The notes beneath the pieces were generated by a model. The model was not told where the DNA came from. It made no database searches and saw only the letters and a list, made by a program, of their open reading frames with translations. This document shows positions 34,601 through 45,498 of a DNA stretch of 64,000 bases, piece by piece (the first letter of the stretch is position 1; each line of letters opens with the position of its first letter). This stretch comes from Marthasterias glacialis. Lineage: Eukaryota; Echinodermata; Asteroidea; Forcipulatida; Asteriidae. Where the stretch lies: the NCBI GenBank assembly GCA_911728455.2, contig OU452227.1, positions 20,121,431 to 20,185,430 of the forward strand, in the 5' to 3' direction. The position numbers were made by a program, and so were the translations under genes.

Positions 34601-37600
34601 TAAGGTTACCACCTAAACTACCATGTCACATGTACAATGTTTGACTGGTATCCTGCTTATTCTTGCTTAGTAGAAGGTTGTTAAGCATAATATTCTGTTA
34701 AGCAGCTCTATGAAATTTGGCCCAGGAGTACGGGTGTTACAGGTGCAAAGAACGGGCTTAAACAGCGCCCTCAGTGAGTTCAAAGGAAAACCTATCATTG
34801 GCTGAGATTTGTGTGTGGCGCGTATACACCGCGTGCTGGTTTCCATTGCTTGACCTCGGTGGTGCGCGGCCTGCTATGCAAGGGGTCTGCGCAGTTCAGA
34901 ATGCACAACAAACGCCAGAATACAGTCTTACTCGAAACTACCGATAAAATGTTCATATTTTTTTGTATAAGCCTCGCTACATAATACCGAATCAAATCAT
35001 TTTGTTGATGCCAGGTTTTGCTCTGATTCCGGCCTGGGCGGTAGGTGCACTTATCGGCGGCGTCCTGGTCAAGGTATTTGGCCTGAAGTTGCGAGGGTTG
35101 GCCATGCTAGGATGGATCGCTGGTATGGTGTCCGCTTGCCTTGTTATCACTTTGATGCTTGTCGGATGCAACAATCCACCAATAGCAGGCGTGACTATCG
35201 GTTATCAGGAAAACAAGTAAGTTGCAAAGACCAGGGGTGGAACTTAACAAAACTAGTCCTAAGTTAGGACTAATCCTATAAGTTAGGACTAGTTATTCGT
35301 CCTAACTCGAGATAAGACTAGTCCTAGCACTTTGTGAAATCCACACCAGGGCACATTTCACAAGAATTTCTGGCCAAGTCCGGTTGGTGTGTTTGTATTT
35401 TTGTTAACATAAATTAAATATAAAACGATTTTGAATACCTATGGTTAGTTTCTATATAAACTTAAAAACCAGTGCCAGTTCTTGTCCTGGGGGGGGGGGG
35501 GGGGACATTATGGCTACAAGAGAAACAAATTGTCACAAAAACAGTCAGTGCTGTAGGATCGAAACCGGGTTCCCATCTCGGACTTGGACAACAGGGTCTC
35601 GACTACAACACTGCAAACATTCATTTTTTTTTAAAATTTTGATTCACCAAGTTTAATATTAAGGTCAGCAATAGATTTGCAGAAAATCCCCGACAAAACA
35701 TGACTTCCTATATTTTGATTAAATTGCCATCCAGGTTGCTTTGGTCACTTGTTTATTGAAAACAAAGAGATCAAGTAATAAACCATACGGGAAACTGACC
35801 TTGGGTGATTATAAATATTTTTTTGGGTGAACAAAGAAGAAACAAATAACCCCAAAACAAAAATGGTATAATTTAATAAACATCGACAAAAACCAATGGT
35901 GCTGATTTAGTTTGTGAAAATCTGTGTCAGCGTTAGATGTTTCACCAAAGTGTAACTTACTAATTCTGAGATCTACACATGTATTTTGAACCTTCTATCT
36001 GGTAGGTTAGAAACTATCAGCCTAGACGCACCGTGTAACGCAGACTGCTCGTGCGGTTCTGAAGCGGCCTTCATTCCGTACTGTGGGTCGGATGGGGTCA
36101 CCTATTTCTCTCCGTGCCACGCTGGGTGTACGGGGGTGGCCGAAAACGAGGTGGGTATCGACAATTTTACAAAGTATTCCTGACTTCACACACCTTTTCT
36201 CTCTTTAATTGTTGTTATTCGGCAACGGAACCAAGGATGCCTCAAAAGCGAACTTAATCACTGTAACTCGGAACCCTGAGGAAACATGTAGACAAGGGTG
36301 CTTGCAATGAACCAGAAACACAGATGTAAACCCCTTAGATAACTGTTCTGGGTTCTATCCCAGGATGCAGGACCTACGGCTTCACGTCCAATCCGAAGGA
36401 CAAAGCAATTATGGTTAAGTGTCTTGCTCAAGGACACAAGCATCGTGGTCAGCTAGGTCGGGATTCGAGCCCACACTCTGTCAGCGACAGAGCCTGAAAA
36501 CGGTGCAGTACCACGAGACACGAAAAAATTGAATTGACAAACACTGAAAGCATTCACGGGTTGGTTATAGCGTTTAATGAATACACAGGACATGGAAATG
36601 AACTTTCTCTTCCAAAAAAACAATGACTTAACACACCTTTAACGCTTGTTTCGGATACAACATTATTCTAAATATGCATACATAATTACAAAAAATTGTT
36701 GTAATTGCTAACAGACACACACGGGTTGTTCTTGTCTGGAGTTACAAATGTCGGAGTCATCGACCACGCCACAAACGTTAACACCTGGCCACTGTGAGTC
36801 AAACTGCTCCAGTATCGTCATCTTTATCTTAGTGGCTGCCTTGTGGATATTCAGTTTGGGAATTGTCAGCTCTCCCAGGAACATCATCATAATAAGGTAT
36901 AAAGGTCACCTTGACCCGAGGTCATCGAAAACAAAATGGCCGACGTCTTTCCCGGTGAAGAATCTTAATCAAGTTTTCAAAGTTTTACAAAATAAGGCAC
37001 CCGTGTGTCGAGTCGCCCCCCAAAAACCCGAATCAGAAATTCCATATTTTGTTCATCTGCAAAGTTGATATTTTTTTTCTACGAGAAGAACATGTTTTCC
37101 CATCAAGTAAAGCTGAGGATCATCTTCCTCAATGCTGAAAATATTTCCATTAAAAAAAAGATGTTCTCTAGATGGTACCTTATCGTGATTGCCATAGTTA
37201 ACAATGTCCTAATAACTTTTATGATATTCCGGTTTTTTTTTGTAAAGTTCCGTCGATCCAACGGATAAAACCTTTGGACTTGGTCTTAGCCGTGTTCTCT
37301 CACTGACGCTAGGTAAGATGCTGCCATAAATTCTTAAGTGAGCCCTTCTTGTTAAAGCGTAGGAAAATATGTGAAACTTTTCTGTTTTTTATATTTATTT
37401 TTCAATAGAAAATGGGTATTAAATGTAAACGAACATGACGTCCTCAACAGGAAAGTGCGGTACGGTACATGATTATTGTTGCACTTGTTTATTCGATCGA
37501 GGCTTATCTTTCTCGAAATATGCGAATAAATATTCCCGAGTTTGTACCAGAGACCTTCGAGTGGCTGAATAAAGCCAGTAAGGACAGTTCCAGCAAGTCT

Positions 37601-38440
37601 TGGAAATTGTACACGTAACGTATAAAAATGTGCACGATGTGTACTAGTGCACGACGGAACGTTTGGGCCAGACAACCGCGATCACACACTTTTCAACACA
37701 AGAATTTCAAAGTGTTGGAGCTGAATCATCCAACTGCTTTCCAAAACTGTGTGATTCCTTTGCCACCGAAAGTCCAACATTAATGTCCGACACGATAGAA
37801 AAAAATGTAAACACATACGTGTAGATGTAAACGTGCGCGTACCTATTCCGCGCGCATTCATGTCATGCAGTGTGGCATTGAAGAGACGCACATTGTGCTG
37901 CCCACGTGTACAGTGGTGATGTAGCGAATGGTGTGATTGGTCAATATGTTTAGGGGGCGGGGCTTAATGGATCAGTCTTTTGCTGACTGGTTATAAATAC
38001 CCTCGGCCATGTCTTTATCAGCCGTTTAAACACCCCAATGTGACATGCTGTTGACCAATCACAGAATGGTTAAACTGTCTGTGTATTTATGAATAACATT
38101 TATTAAGTAGAGATAATTGCAATACCTTTGCCATTCAAATCTTCATCAAATGTTGTTCCCAGGGTCACTACCGTTCCCGGTGCTGTACGGGACCTGCATC
38201 GATTCATCATGTCTGGTATGGCAAACCCTATGCGGGGAGCGAGGATTCTGCGATGTGTACGACATCGAATGGTTCCGGCTGATCCTGTTCGGCCTGTCGA
38301 GCGGGATACTGGTGCTGCAGGCAGTAATCTTCTTCCTGCTGTGGTTGGTAGCCCGCCGAAGGCAACCCGTCCCCAGTTTATACGCTGAGGTGGCACGCAC
38401 GGACGGAACCAAGGAAACTGAAGACACAGAAGAGGAATAA
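30958..38440 (+). CDS. SLCO: Organic anion transporting polypeptide (OATP/SLCO family), complete
   Basis: Eight coding exons join in phase to 687 codons plus stop: 30958-31669, 32423-32737, 33341-33505, 35015-35216, 36006-36150, 36715-36896, 37248-37312, 38163-38440. Length is normal for OATPs (about 640-720 aa), which are 12-helix plasma-membrane transporters moving bile salts, steroid and thyroid-hormone conjugates and other organic anions. Seen: TM1 at about 50-72, TM2 90-108, TM3 118-143, TM4 196-224. The family signature is at 279-291 (DYGWVGAWWLGFL), and the large loop 5 with a Kazal-like cysteine pattern at about 475-545 (CNADCSC, YCGSDGVTYFSPCHAGC, GCSC, HCESNC). Late helices precede a charged tail at 655-687. 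Odd: the signature Arg is Gly. Subfamily cannot be assigned. Confidence 0.95.
32076..32275. mobile_element. 200-bp MITE with perfect 9-bp target duplication in OATP intron 1
   Basis: The direct repeat CTTGGATCA flanks it exactly (32067-32075 and 32276-32284). Terminal inverted repeats: TAGACTGGTTCGCGGTCCCT on the left and the complement of TAAACTGGTTCCCGTTCCC on the right. A related copy is at about 48219-48640. The 9-bp duplication and TAG start recall the foldback element at 16644. Confidence 0.85.
32423..32737 (+). CDS. SLCO: OATP coding exon 2 (family signature)
   Basis: Acceptor CACCCGTTGCAG. Residues 238-342: GIFDSVYGIGGIIGFPIAGG, NLTPDDYGWVGAWWLGFLVI and a cytosolic loop SRGKEVADFKEVEES. 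It leaves in phase 1 at GTACAT. Confidence 0.94.
33341..33505 (+). CDS. SLCO: OATP coding exon 3
   Basis: Acceptor CATTTTCGCAG. Residues 343-397: EWPRSVWRLLKNPVYRL, SYITENALFYSLFTFFPKYM, QDQFNIDAITSGNIT, the helix 7 region of OATPs. Donor GTATAA. Confidence 0.92.
33571..33913 (+). mobile_element. MITE family C, copy 3
   Basis: It starts GCCCCAGCTCAACATTGGTA and ends CCAATGTTCAGCTTGGGCTTTAA, co-linear with the 23878 copy. It lies in OATP intron 3, 66 bp after exon 3. Confidence 0.75.
34531..34725. mobile_element. Palindromic MITE family A, copy 4
   Basis: It starts AGGGCCCAATTTCATAGAGC and ends AGCTCTATGAAATTTGGCCC, with AAAAAGTAGCTAAGCACAAC inside. It lies in OATP intron 3. Confidence 0.75.
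35015..35216 (+). CDS. SLCO: OATP coding exon 4
   Basis: Residues 398-464: GFALIPAWAVGALIGGVLVK and MLGWIAGMVSACLVITLMLV then GCNNPPIAG. These are helices 8 and 9 and the start of loop 5. Donor GTAAGT in phase 2. Confidence 0.92.
35235..35350. mobile_element. Palindromic MITE family B, copy 2
   Basis: Shares CTAGTCCTAAGTTAGGACTA and ATAAGACTAGTCCTAGC with copy 1 and ends TTTGTGAAATCCACACC. It lies about 20 bp after the OATP exon 4 donor, so the intron tolerates a strong hairpin right next to the splice site. Confidence 0.75.
36006..36150 (+). CDS. SLCO: OATP coding exon 5 (Kazal-like loop)
   Basis: Entered at 36006 by phase. Residues 465-513: LDAPCNADCSCGSEAAFIPY, CGSDGVTYFSPCHAGCTG. The cysteine spacing with CGSDGVTY is the OATP Kazal-type signature. 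Donor GTGGGT. Confidence 0.93.
36275..36522 (-). mobile_element. tRNA-derived SINE-like copy, inverted
   Basis: On the minus strand GTGGGCTCGAATCCCGACC (B box) precedes CTTGTGTCCTTGAGCAAGAC and CTTAACCATAATTGCTTTG, then GTCCTTCGGATTGGACG, a body widely seen in marine-invertebrate SINEs. OATP intron 5. Confidence 0.6.
36715..36896 (+). CDS. SLCO: OATP coding exon 6
   Basis: Residues 514-573: THTGCSCLE completes the loop, PGHCESNC closes the cysteine set, and SSIVIFILVAALWIFSLGIV is helix 10. It ends IIII in phase 2 at GTATAA. Confidence 0.9.
37248..37312 (+). CDS. SLCO: OATP coding exon 7 (65 bp)
   Basis: Chosen by phase and homology: residues 574-595, SSVDPTDKTFGLGLSRVLSL, matching the family segment that ends helix 10 and starts helix 11. 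Acceptor TTTTTTTTGTAAAG, donor GTAAGA. Confidence 0.85.
38163..38440 (+). CDS. SLCO: OATP coding exon 8 and stop
   Basis: Acceptor TGTTGTTCCCAG. Residues 596-687: GSLPFPVLYGTCIDSSCLVW, GERGFCDVYDIEWFRL, helix 12, then an acidic tail ending ETEDTEEE. Stop TAA at 38438-38440. Confidence 0.95.
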
Positions 38441-38591
38441 TAATATGGCGAGTTGGGTAAACAGAAAAGGAAAAAACAAAATGAACATTGAAAACAGGGG
38501 GGCAAAATAGGGCGTTTTTGTGTATTACACTTTTGTGTGATTTTTAGCTGTGTAAATGTGAACGCCGTTCAGCCCCCGCCTGCTTGTTGAA

Positions 38592-38602
38592 AATAAAATA
38601 AA
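38592..38602 (+). terminator. OATP polyadenylation signals
   Basis: Two overlapping AATAAA hexamers (38592-38597 and 38597-38602) stand about 150 bp after the stop codon, the expected place for 3'-end cleavage of this transcript. Confidence 0.6.
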
Positions 38603-40657
38603 CCATAAATAATGATATAGGAAAAGCTTTCAAATACAACTCTTCCAATGTGCTGTTGGCCTATACGTAGCCATTTATGCACCAATTAAAGTAAAAGTTT
38701 ACGACAGGAGGCAAGACCTATATATTAAGTCTCTTTATAGTCAGTTGTGGAGGGAATTCATTACAAACAAATTAATGTATAATGTACTTCTCAAAATAGT
38801 CTGTACTTATGTCCAAAATAGTGCACGATATGCGTTCTATAAAGTTCTCAGAATGTTCATGGTAATGAACGATAAAACAGATTGGTACGATTTGTATACA
38901 TACCGTTTGGTTTGTGTGAAAAGTTAATCACGCCATTATAAGTTTAACCCCCCCCCCCAATGTTTAAACAAGAATGTTTTTCTGTTTGTAATTCCGTAGC
39001 CATTAAATAAATGCCTAGTCCATACACGAGCTAATCCTTAGTCCAATATTGAGCAACTCTTTCTGAAAGTTCCCAGGATTGTACCGGGATTATTGTTATG
39101 CATAAATCCGGATGGGATGTCACTAGGGTTACATGGCGACCATTGTATAGCTTTGGTCTCCCCTTTCCCTTCCAATCAATGCGAGAGTAGCTTTGCACAC
39201 AGGGCGTATCGAATATGGATAAGAAAGGCATCTTTGTGTAGGGCCATCATGGGGATTTAGGTCTCTCTTCTTGGTTGCAAGAGTCCGTATTATAAGAGCC
39301 CCCGCATGATGCATGTGGGTGTACACCTTGAGATGGGCTAGCCAATATACTAGAAACACAGTATAGGATGTAACGCTATACCTACCAACCGCGTGATGGC
39401 ACCCTTCCCCATTGTGTCCATTTTGCTAGGATTATTGACACAATTTATTGCCTAACACCAAGTTTTCGATCTGCCTTCACCTTTTTTTAATTGGTGGAAA
39501 AGTGTATGGGTATTTTTTACCCCCTCGCTCGGCATTTGAAAGCTTCATTCATACTCTCCAGAAAGGTATTGGAAACAAAACAAAATACAGTCAGGAACAT
39601 AGGGCTCTTTTGAATACAAAACCATGAAGGGCAAAACCGAGACAAAAATCACAAACGAAGGTCAACACGAGCGAGTTTGACCACGTTTTCAGTGGGTTCA
39701 CTCACTAAACAGATCGGCAAAATAGTTTCAGTCACCGCACAGACCCAACTCGCACGGCAAAAGCAACTATGGAAAATTCTCTTTCCATCTACATGTATAT
39801 AACACAAATTCTAAATGGTCCAAAGGGAAAGGTTTTTTCCCGTCCAATTAAAGAGAGTTTTTCTTCTATGTTCGGTGACCTCGGTAACGTATGCAACGTC
39901 TCGTATAGTCTGGTTCTGCTGTTCACTCACAAGACGCTGTGAAGGGTCCGTGGAAAAAGGAACCAGTTCTGTTACGGTTGCACAAGCTTCCTCTACACGT
40001 TGCAAGAAACGAAATGGAGTATGCATTTGTTTTCTCGATTTGGCCATATTTACGCTGAATTATTAAGTACAAAAATTTGTTGATGTGAATAGAATTAAGA
40101 TATATGTATTCTGCTTAGTTTGGTTTAAAACTATCTTGTTTGAGAAGAATCTAACTAGCAAAAGCTCCGACAAGTGTAGATGCTGTTTTCAGATCGGATC
40201 ACAACATTAATAGGAATAGGGGGAATTTAAACCACTTAAGTGTACTGTACGTGTTTAATCAATCTTAATACAACCTACCTGTTGATTTGTCTAAATATCT
40301 TAACAATCATTGCCATAAAAAAAATCATCAACAGATGAAATAAGAGAAAACAATGGCAATGTATGTATAATTGTTCTCTGGTCTTGGTGACCAGATTTGT
40401 TTCCCGTATGAGTCGAGGTATATGTTTTGTACGTTATACTGATGTCCTATGTAGAAATTCCATTTCCTTATTTTTGTTTATTGTGGAGAAACTTACAGTT
40501 ATAGAGTTTTTTTTCTCATTATATAATTAGTTCGAAACTAAAATTTGTGCGATGAAAACGATGGTGCTGCACAATCATGTGTGAAGGCAACCCTATTATT
40601 AAAAATGGTCTAGACCATTTACTTGTTTAGTTATGAACGTTTAGTGCTCCCTATAAA

Positions 40658-40850
40658 TGTAGCAGGGTGTACCCCCTCCTGAGTCCTAGTGTGTCCTCAT
40701 TGTGTTCTGGTAATGTCTGGAATTCTTTTGAGGATTTTATGGGGGGGGGGGGTGCTTCTGTACAAGAGAGGAAGAGTGTGTAAGAGAATTGGAACATTGG
40801 GGGGGGGGAGGGCTCCCTCTCCCACATATAGGGCATGGTATAGTTAAGCA
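40658..40850. repeat. Dispersed repeat, copy 2
   Basis: GGGTGTACCCCCTCCTGAGT, TGTCTGGAATTCTTTTGAGG and TTCTGTACAAGAGAGGAAGA match 22183-22345 in reverse. Poly-G runs are expanded here. It ends about 260 bp before the CavA start codon. Confidence 0.6.
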
Positions 40851-41111
40851 GCATCATGCGGTCAGTGCACACACGTGCAGTGGTCACACAAGGCTCGTGG
40901 TTCTTTTATGATCGAAAAACGCAAAAGTTTCCCATAACGGGGGTTGCGCCTGGCTGGACGACTCAGTATCAATAAATCAGAGGGCGAGTGCAACACCTAG
41001 CGCCGCACCAAGCATTGTATCAACAGCTGTATATCAAGCCCATAAGAGCCACACAGCCGCCAACCCGGCATCCGATCGAGCCACGGTGCCACACCAAGCA
41101 TTCATATCGAA

Positions 41112-41124
41112 ATGGCCAACACTG
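41112..41124 (+). CDS. CAV: Caveolin A coding exon 1 (13 coding bases)
   Basis: ATGGCCAACACTG followed by GTAAGC: only Met-Ala-Asn-Thr plus one base. The phase-1 exit matches the phase-1 entry of exon 2 and mirrors caveolin B. Chosen because no other ATG upstream of exon 2 gives a phase-1 donor this good; still the least certain exon. Confidence 0.65.
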
Positions 41125-44100
41125 GTAAGCATGAATTGTATTTTATTGATTGAAGTAAGATTGAAGTAAGTTTGAAACTTGTACGACAACCCCGTGGCAA
41201 GATGCCGAATCCGGCCGGTCCTAAAACCGACGATTACATCCAAATTTTTCACTCAATACGACCCACATAAATCATTGTATTTGGCTACTTTGCGAATTTC
41301 CGGCAAATAAGATACTATTTTTGGTCATTGTAACAACGTGGCGGTCGGATTTGGCATCTCAAAACACTAAACATGTTAAAGTTATATTTTAAGAGGCTAT
41401 AACCGTAAATCCAACGTGAAAAAGTAGAAGTTAGAACTGATACTGCGTCTTGTCATACCACACTAACCCATGTGAACCCTTTGCAGAATCGGGCAGAATC
41501 AATCCAAACGCCAAACGGGAATAATCTGTACCAACTTTAAACACGCCAAGAGAAAAAACGATCTAAGTTTTCCACTCCATGGCATCAACGAGACCAGAAA
41601 AAACTCAGATCACACCACACGGGTAGAGCGAGTGAGTGTGGGGTGTCTGACAAAAATATCGTCTCAATTTGCTCGTCGATTCATCGCTGCATCAAAACCG
41701 TCCAATGCATCAATCCAATATCTTTCTATAAGCCCGTTACATGTTTTAAGCTGTTGTCAAACACTATTAAGTAAATACGGTTATTTATTCATACTGATGG
41801 CGCCCTTGTGGTCGTATCAAAGTCCAACCAAAAACTGCTCAGCAGTTACATAGGTAAACCCAATAAAACCGTTACTGCCCTTCAAATTAAATAATAAAAG
41901 CATAAAATTAGCTGTTGCAAACTGCTTACATTGTTAAATCTGGGGCGTTCAAATGATGTTCTTGGTATCTTTATGTGACAACACCGACATGGTGTTCATT
42001 TTACCAACAATAAAACAATGGGGATAACTAACACCATGTCGGTGTTGTCACAAATAGATTCCAAGAGAATCAATTTGACACGCCAGTTTTTTGCAGTGTA
42101 CCAACCACAAGGACCTGCTGTATATGCTACAAATTGTTAATGGCGTCACGTTTCGACCCTAGCAGAGTCTTTCTCAAAGGCTAAAAGCTTTTTAAATTAA
42201 ATAATATTAACAAACACTTCCTGCAGTGCGTATCACAAAGTGTCTCTATTCGCTTATTCAGGTTAAACTTCGGCAATTATGTTACAGTGCCAAAGCCAAA
42301 CATTTGTTTTTATGAAAATAATGTGACAAAAAAAAAATCAATCAAGATTTGTAACCCTTAAGAAAATAACCAGACCACACGAACTCTTCGAAAGGTCGAA
42401 CTTAGTCTACAAGATGTAGGCCTTCGTGTTTATTTCAAGCTTGTTGTAACTATGCCACTCCAACATTCTTCTATTAATCTGTAGGCAGTGACTGACGTGT
42501 GTAGACATTTCTATTTGGGTGTGTGTGTGTGTGTGGGGGGGGGGGGACATGTGACACAAAGAAATAATTAAGGGGATTGTTTACCAATTAATTACAATGA
42601 ATTTAAGTTGATGTACTGGAGTATACATTATCCATGACGAAGCTCATGGTCTGCCCGCAGTACCCGCAAACTGGAAATACTTACGATTCCGTGCGAGTTT
42701 CTTCCATTTGTTGGATTGGTTTACGAAGATCACAGACTGAATTGAAGAAAAACATGATTTTTGCACTAGGATTTTACACAGTACTAAATTGATGTTCATA
42801 TAGGTTGATTTTATTCGATCTCATTTTGGGAGGGGCTGGTCAATCTCGTTCCCAGGTGTGAGTGATCTCGCTGCACCACTTTGCTTTGGTACCGAGGTTG
42901 GCTCGATCATAACGAGAGGTATGGATAAGGCACGCTGCCCAGGGTGGCGAGGTCGGGAGGGGGGGGGGGGGGGGATTACGGGTGGGCAAAAGTTCTATAA
43001 GCAAGAGAGAAAGCCCCCATCCCTAGTGACGCCACTTGGCCCTGGGTTTTTGTCATACAGCACTATACAATCAGAACGTACCTTAATACAACTGAGATGC
43101 ATGAAGGGACTCTAAAGATATCTTTGCAAATAGTGTGTTCACCCGTTTGATAATGCCTGAATGGCGGCTTCAGCCCCTACACATAATCCAGCATCCCCTC
43201 CTCATCGAAATAAAGGGATATTTAAAATAGTTTTCCCAAAGTGTTTCTTAACAAAACGTCCGTCTTTAATTCGTGTGATAGGGACCAAAGGAGTAAAAGG
43301 TAAACTGATGTGAAAGAATGTTCCCAAGCATTGCTCGAGAGACCGAACCATATTTTTTTGCCCTTAAAATTATTGTTAAGAATTCCAAAGAACCATGAGG
43401 AGAAAGACACAAAACTGTGACGTGAGGCATTGCATTATAGAGGGGGTATCAATCTTATGTGATTTTATCTACTTTGCTTTGTAGAACTATGGTAGGATAT
43501 TGCTCTAATGTTTTGTCCTGCTATTAAGATAAGGAAGTTGAGTTCAAACTAACGGGTCTGAGAAGGGCTATGGCTAAGGGCTAAGGCTAAGGGATCCTTA
43601 CTCAGGCCTGGAACTTCATCTTTGGCGAGGGCAAGTTCATTTTGCAAAGGGCACTTTCACTTTAAAATCTTAAAAACTTTTAAAGGGGCACCAAGGCTGA
43701 GACCAGGGCAACACGAGGCCATGGCCTCCGTGCCCTCCATGTAATTCCAGGCCTGCAACTATTTCTCACCCGTCTCCCGTTTGTTTTTGTAACCATAATG
43801 ATACAGATAGCGGAGCCAAACCCGGTCTGGAGGTCACGACCGACGGGGCCAAACTTGACGACATAGAGACCACTGTTGAGTCGGACATCTACGAAATGGG
43901 ACCACAGCTAAAGGTTCGAAGAAGGAACAAAGTGTTCCACTATGATAGATGTTAATTTTGCATCAGGGCTAAGGATATTATTATTTTTTTTTTTTGCCCA
44001 TACACCGATGTGTGTTAAATACTGTATACTCAGTACTTTCCCCGAGTCCTGTGATTCGAACTGCCTCTAGCTACCGGGCAGTCTCGGTAGTCTAGTTGGT

Positions 44101-45498
44101 AAGGCATCTGCTCTAGAATGGCGGGGGTCGTGGGCTTGAATCCCACCCGAGGAATATGCCGGAAAGTGTTTCCCGATATTCCTTCAAATTATGGACAACT
44201 TTACAGCCTTTAAAATATACTCCCGACCATGTGTTTCCATCTGAAAACTCAACTTACTACAACATTCATACATGTACCAGGTATGAACTACTGTCAGAGA
44301 AAATAGTCATCGAGAAAATATGAGGCGAAGACTCGCCGCGGCGAGTTACTGGCGAGATAGTTACTATCGAGATAGTAACTCGCCGCGGCGGCGAGATAGC
44401 GTTTTCAAAAATAAAAAATAAAAAAATAAATTGTTGTGGCCCTTTAACGCTTCCGTACCTGCCCCATGGACTTCTATTTGAGCAAAATAAAACAGCACTT
44501 CGCACAATGTATACCACTTAAAATTGCCACGTTATTTTACTATTTGCTCACACTTTTCTAATGCAGATGGAATACGACGATATTTTCAAAGCACCGGACG
44601 ACTTCAACATATTTGGGTCAATCACTAATGTCAACAGAACGATCTTCAACAAGACCATGGTTTGTATTCAACTAAAAACGATTCTCTCTTGAAGGAACAT
44701 CAGTTTTTATGTTCTTATTTATTTATCAATATTACTAAAGTTACACCGAGCACCGCAGTCTGGCCGCTCAAGTGTCGAATCAAGTTCTCGCTTTCGGTAT
44801 ACAAAGAAAGACCTATACACAACTATTTACAAACAGGTGAAACACAAAATGTAAGCTTAAAATAAAAATGAAGCAAGGGAAAATATCTGATTAACAAACT
44901 AAATAATCATACTGAACGCAAATAAATAACCCAGGTGTAAAAAAGGGGGGGATTAGCATTAAAAGAACATTAATAGAAAGTACGGACAGGAAATAAGAGA
45001 AAACTAATTAAAGAGGCTAGCGAAAGAACTCAAATGAAAGCAGAGTGACACGGTGGAGAGAGTGAGGGCTTCATGCCCTAACCAAAGAGTTGTTAAAGAA
45101 CTGTGCATTTAGAGTAGAAAATTGCTACAGTTTTGTTCGGATGGCAGTTTCATACTTTGGCATGCAGTTAACACGCCCTCTTTTGGTCTACTTCTCAGGT
45201 GGTAGTCTACAGCATCTTCAGCATCATCCTTGGGGTTATCTTGTCCTTTATTTGGGCGATTATCTTCGGTCTACTCAATGTCATCTCGATTTACGTCTTG
45301 CAACCGGCGTGCAAGGTTTTCTTCATACTCCTGCGTGTTGCCGGAATGGTCTTCAAGGCTCTGATCGGTTCCTTCTGCGACCCATGCTACCGCTCCATTG
45401 CTCTTGTCTTCTCCCGTATCAACGTGGCTGCCCTGACCGCCACGGAGGCAAAGCCCGTCGGTATGAGGATCCACAATTCAAATCTTCAAATAGTCTAA
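41112..45498 (+). CDS. CAV: Caveolin A
   Basis: Four exons, 41112-41124, 43807-43913, 44567-44659 and 45199-45498, join to 170 codons plus stop. Caveolins are small hairpin membrane proteins that oligomerise and bend the plasma membrane into caveolae. Seen: acidic N-terminus; caveolin signature region YDDIFKAPDDFN (family form F.DV..EP); a short scaffolding-like stretch; a long hydrophobic hairpin VYSIFSIILGVILSFIWAII and FGLLNVISIYVLQP; then the C-terminal amphipathic part with SFCDPCYRSIALVFSRINV, matching the CDPLF...FS..RI motif of CAV1. Cysteines in QPAC and FCDPC sit near the palmitoylated sites of vertebrate CAV1. The proline in the middle of the vertebrate hairpin is missing. It is the tandem partner of caveolin B. 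Confidence 0.9.
41125..43806. other. Caveolin A intron 1
   Basis: 2.7 kb. Holds an inverted repeat with TGTGACAACACCGACATGGT arms (about 41972-42051), a block TTCGACCCTAGCAGAGTCTT (about 42150) also found near 22720, a GT/poly-G tract (about 42520-42545) and another poly-G tract (about 42960-42973). No exon seen. Confidence 0.5.
43605..43750. repeat. Dispersed GGCACC-rich repeat, copy 4
   Basis: GGGCACCAAGGCTGAGACCA and GGCCTGGAACTTCATC match the family, diverged. CavA intron 1, just upstream of exon 2. Confidence 0.5.
43807..43913 (+). CDS. CAV: Caveolin A coding exon 2
   Basis: Encodes DSGAKPGLEVTTDGAKLDD and IETTVESDIYEMGPQLK, an acidic, probably disordered N-terminal region. The donor GTTCGA is weak, like GTTGAA at the same place in caveolin B. 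Confidence 0.85.
43985..44160 (+). mobile_element. tRNA-related SINE-like copy with clear A and B boxes
   Basis: 44079-44155 reads as a degenerate tRNA: GGTAGTCTAGTTGGTAAGGC (A-box region) and GGGCTTGAATCCCACCCGAG (B-box region). The body CCCATACACCGATGTGTGTT lies upstream. No intact cloverleaf, so not a functional tRNA. CavA intron 2. Confidence 0.5.
44331..44398. repeat. GC-rich palindromes in caveolin A intron 2
   Basis: ACTCGCCGCGGCGAGT (44331-44346) is a perfect 16-bp palindrome. It recurs inverted at 44378 after GATAGTTACTATCGAGATAG, another palindromic run. Strong cruciform potential in otherwise AT-rich DNA. Confidence 0.7.
44567..44659 (+). CDS. CAV: Caveolin A coding exon 3 (signature and scaffold)
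   Basis: 31 codons, the same length as caveolin B exon 3: MEYDDIFKAPDDFNIFGSIT then NVNRTIFNKTM. Donor GTTTGT. Confidence 0.92.
45199..45498 (+). CDS. CAV: Caveolin A coding exon 4 (hairpin and C-terminus)
   Basis: Acceptor TCTACTTCTCAG. It encodes the hairpin and the C-terminal amphipathic region, ending SNLQIV at stop 45496-45498. The length (99 residues) matches caveolin B exon 4 (101), so it is probably the terminal exon. A possible donor GTATGA at 45460 would make a longer tail and cannot be excluded. Confidence 0.9.
   Translation: MVVYSIFSIILGVILSFIWAIIFGLLNVISIYVLQPACKVFFILLRVAGMVFKALIGSFCDPCYRSIALVFSRINVAALTATEAKPVGMRIHNSNLQIV

Larger units (their letters stand above)
38441..41111. 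other. Intergenic between OATP and caveolin A
   Basis: AT-rich, containing the OATP 3' UTR, poly-C/poly-G runs near 38948 and 40740-40810, and the dispersed repeat 40658-40850. The caveolin A promoter should lie in the last few hundred bases. No further gene recognised. Confidence 0.5.

Noticed and set aside
38103..38505. Minus-strand frames over OATP exon 8
   Set aside because: These are antisense shadows of a well-supported exon.
44079..44155. Functional tRNA gene
   Set aside because: A- and B-box words are present, but the stems do not pair into a full cloverleaf and the segment is attached to a repeated SINE-like body.
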